DNA of 64,000 bases from Paractinoplanes bogorensis (GTDB lineage: Bacteria; Actinomycetota; Actinomycetes; Mycobacteriales; Micromonosporaceae): the NCBI RefSeq assembly GCF_018829635.1, contig NZ_JAHKKG010000004.1:496001-560000 (forward strand), read 5' to 3'. The notes below the pieces were generated by a model. The model was not told the DNA's origin. It ran no database searches and saw nothing but the letters and a program-made list of their open reading frames with translations. Position numbers and translations under genes: made by a program. Shown here piece after piece: positions 63,801 to 64,000 of this stretch; the stretch's first letter is position 1; the number at the start of each line of letters is the position of its first letter.

Positions 63801-64000
63801 ATGACAGCAAGCACCGCCACGGCCGTGGCGACCGACGGCGCGCCCGCCGCGCCGGCCAGGTCGCGCAACCGGTACATCGACACGCTTCGCGCGACCGCGA
63901 TCATTCGTGTCGTCGTCTACCACGCGTTCGGCTGGGCCTGGCTGACCTGGGTGCTGCCCGCGATGGGCGTCATGTTCGCGATCGCCGGCTCGCTGATGGC
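63801..64000 (+). CDS. Acyltransferase 3 family membrane protein (3' truncated by window edge)
   Basis: Only the first 66 residues are in the window. A Thr/Ala-rich leader is followed by RNRYIDTLRATAIIRVVVYHAFGWAWLTWVLPAMGVMFAIAGSLM, the first two helices of an acyltransferase-3/OafA-type integral membrane O-acyltransferase (conserved R and H in helix 1). ATG 63801 has AAGGA six bases upstream. A TAGGCT box at about 63749 could drive it. Confidence 0.8.
   Translation, partial: MTASTATAVATDGAPAAPARSRNRYIDTLRATAIIRVVVYHAFGWAWLTWVLPAMGVMFAIAGSLM

Overview
The window is very GC-rich, densely coded DNA with GTG starts, four-base start/stop overlaps and many leaderless-looking promoters. It also carries Hanks-type kinases, an F420-type luciferase-like oxidoreductase, SigE-type sigma and LuxR-type regulators. 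This fits an actinomycete, most likely a Micromonosporaceae member such as Actinoplanes. That placement is inferred from style and gene content. No rRNA, tRNA, CRISPR array, prophage or insertion sequence is visible, so it looks like an ordinary chromosomal arm segment.

Layout. 1-3.5 kb: end of an SDR oxidoreductase, a membrane Ser/Thr kinase and a methyltransferase. 3.5-7.3 kb: a three-gene minor-pilin cassette coupled by ATGA overlaps, carrying Ig-like and ricin-like domains. 7.4-9.8 kb: pyridoxal kinase, an apparently frameshifted pentapeptide-repeat gene and a secreted protein. 9.8-14.5 kb: a GGDEF-EAL protein and a multi-sensor histidine kinase. 14.6-19.4 kb: a likely polyamine/amino-acid catabolic group (aminobutyraldehyde dehydrogenase, saccharopine-dehydrogenase-like protein, Lrp/AsnC regulator, FAD amine oxidase). 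19.4-22.6 kb: a VOC protein, two coupled unknown genes and an LLM oxidoreductase. 22.7-28.7 kb: two giant FtsX-type permeases without an ATPase. 28.8-34.2 kb: an 1815-residue single-chain acyl-CoA carboxylase of eukaryotic layout.

34.3-38.4 kb: a lipoprotein, a Clp-N/HTH protein with twin operators, a serine hydrolase and a PBP4-type carboxypeptidase. 38.5-44 kb: a sugar dehydrogenase lipoprotein, a SigE-type sigma factor with a membrane partner, a HAD phosphatase, an FN3 secreted protein and an RtcB ligase. 44-50.3 kb: a PAP2-like membrane protein, an AraC regulator, a DinB-like protein, a second kinase paralogous to the first, a GNAT acetyltransferase and a secreted GH10 xylanase. 50.3-56.5 kb: an alpha/beta hydrolase, an M48-like protein, an acyl-CoA oxidase-like enzyme, a small conserved protein and a DUF899 protein, with several tandem-repeat arrays between them. 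56.5-61.7 kb: an AhpD-like / small membrane protein / multicopper oxidase operon divergent from a two-component system, with an 18-bp palindrome between them. 61.7-64 kb: a gene-end-derived repeat array, a frameshifted phospholipase D-like gene, a nucleoside deaminase and the start of an acyltransferase.

The recurring themes are leaderless promoters with the start codon 5-8 nt after a TANNNT box, tandem coupling of genes, and short tandem arrays (20-30 bp units) in intergenic gaps or at gene 3' ends.
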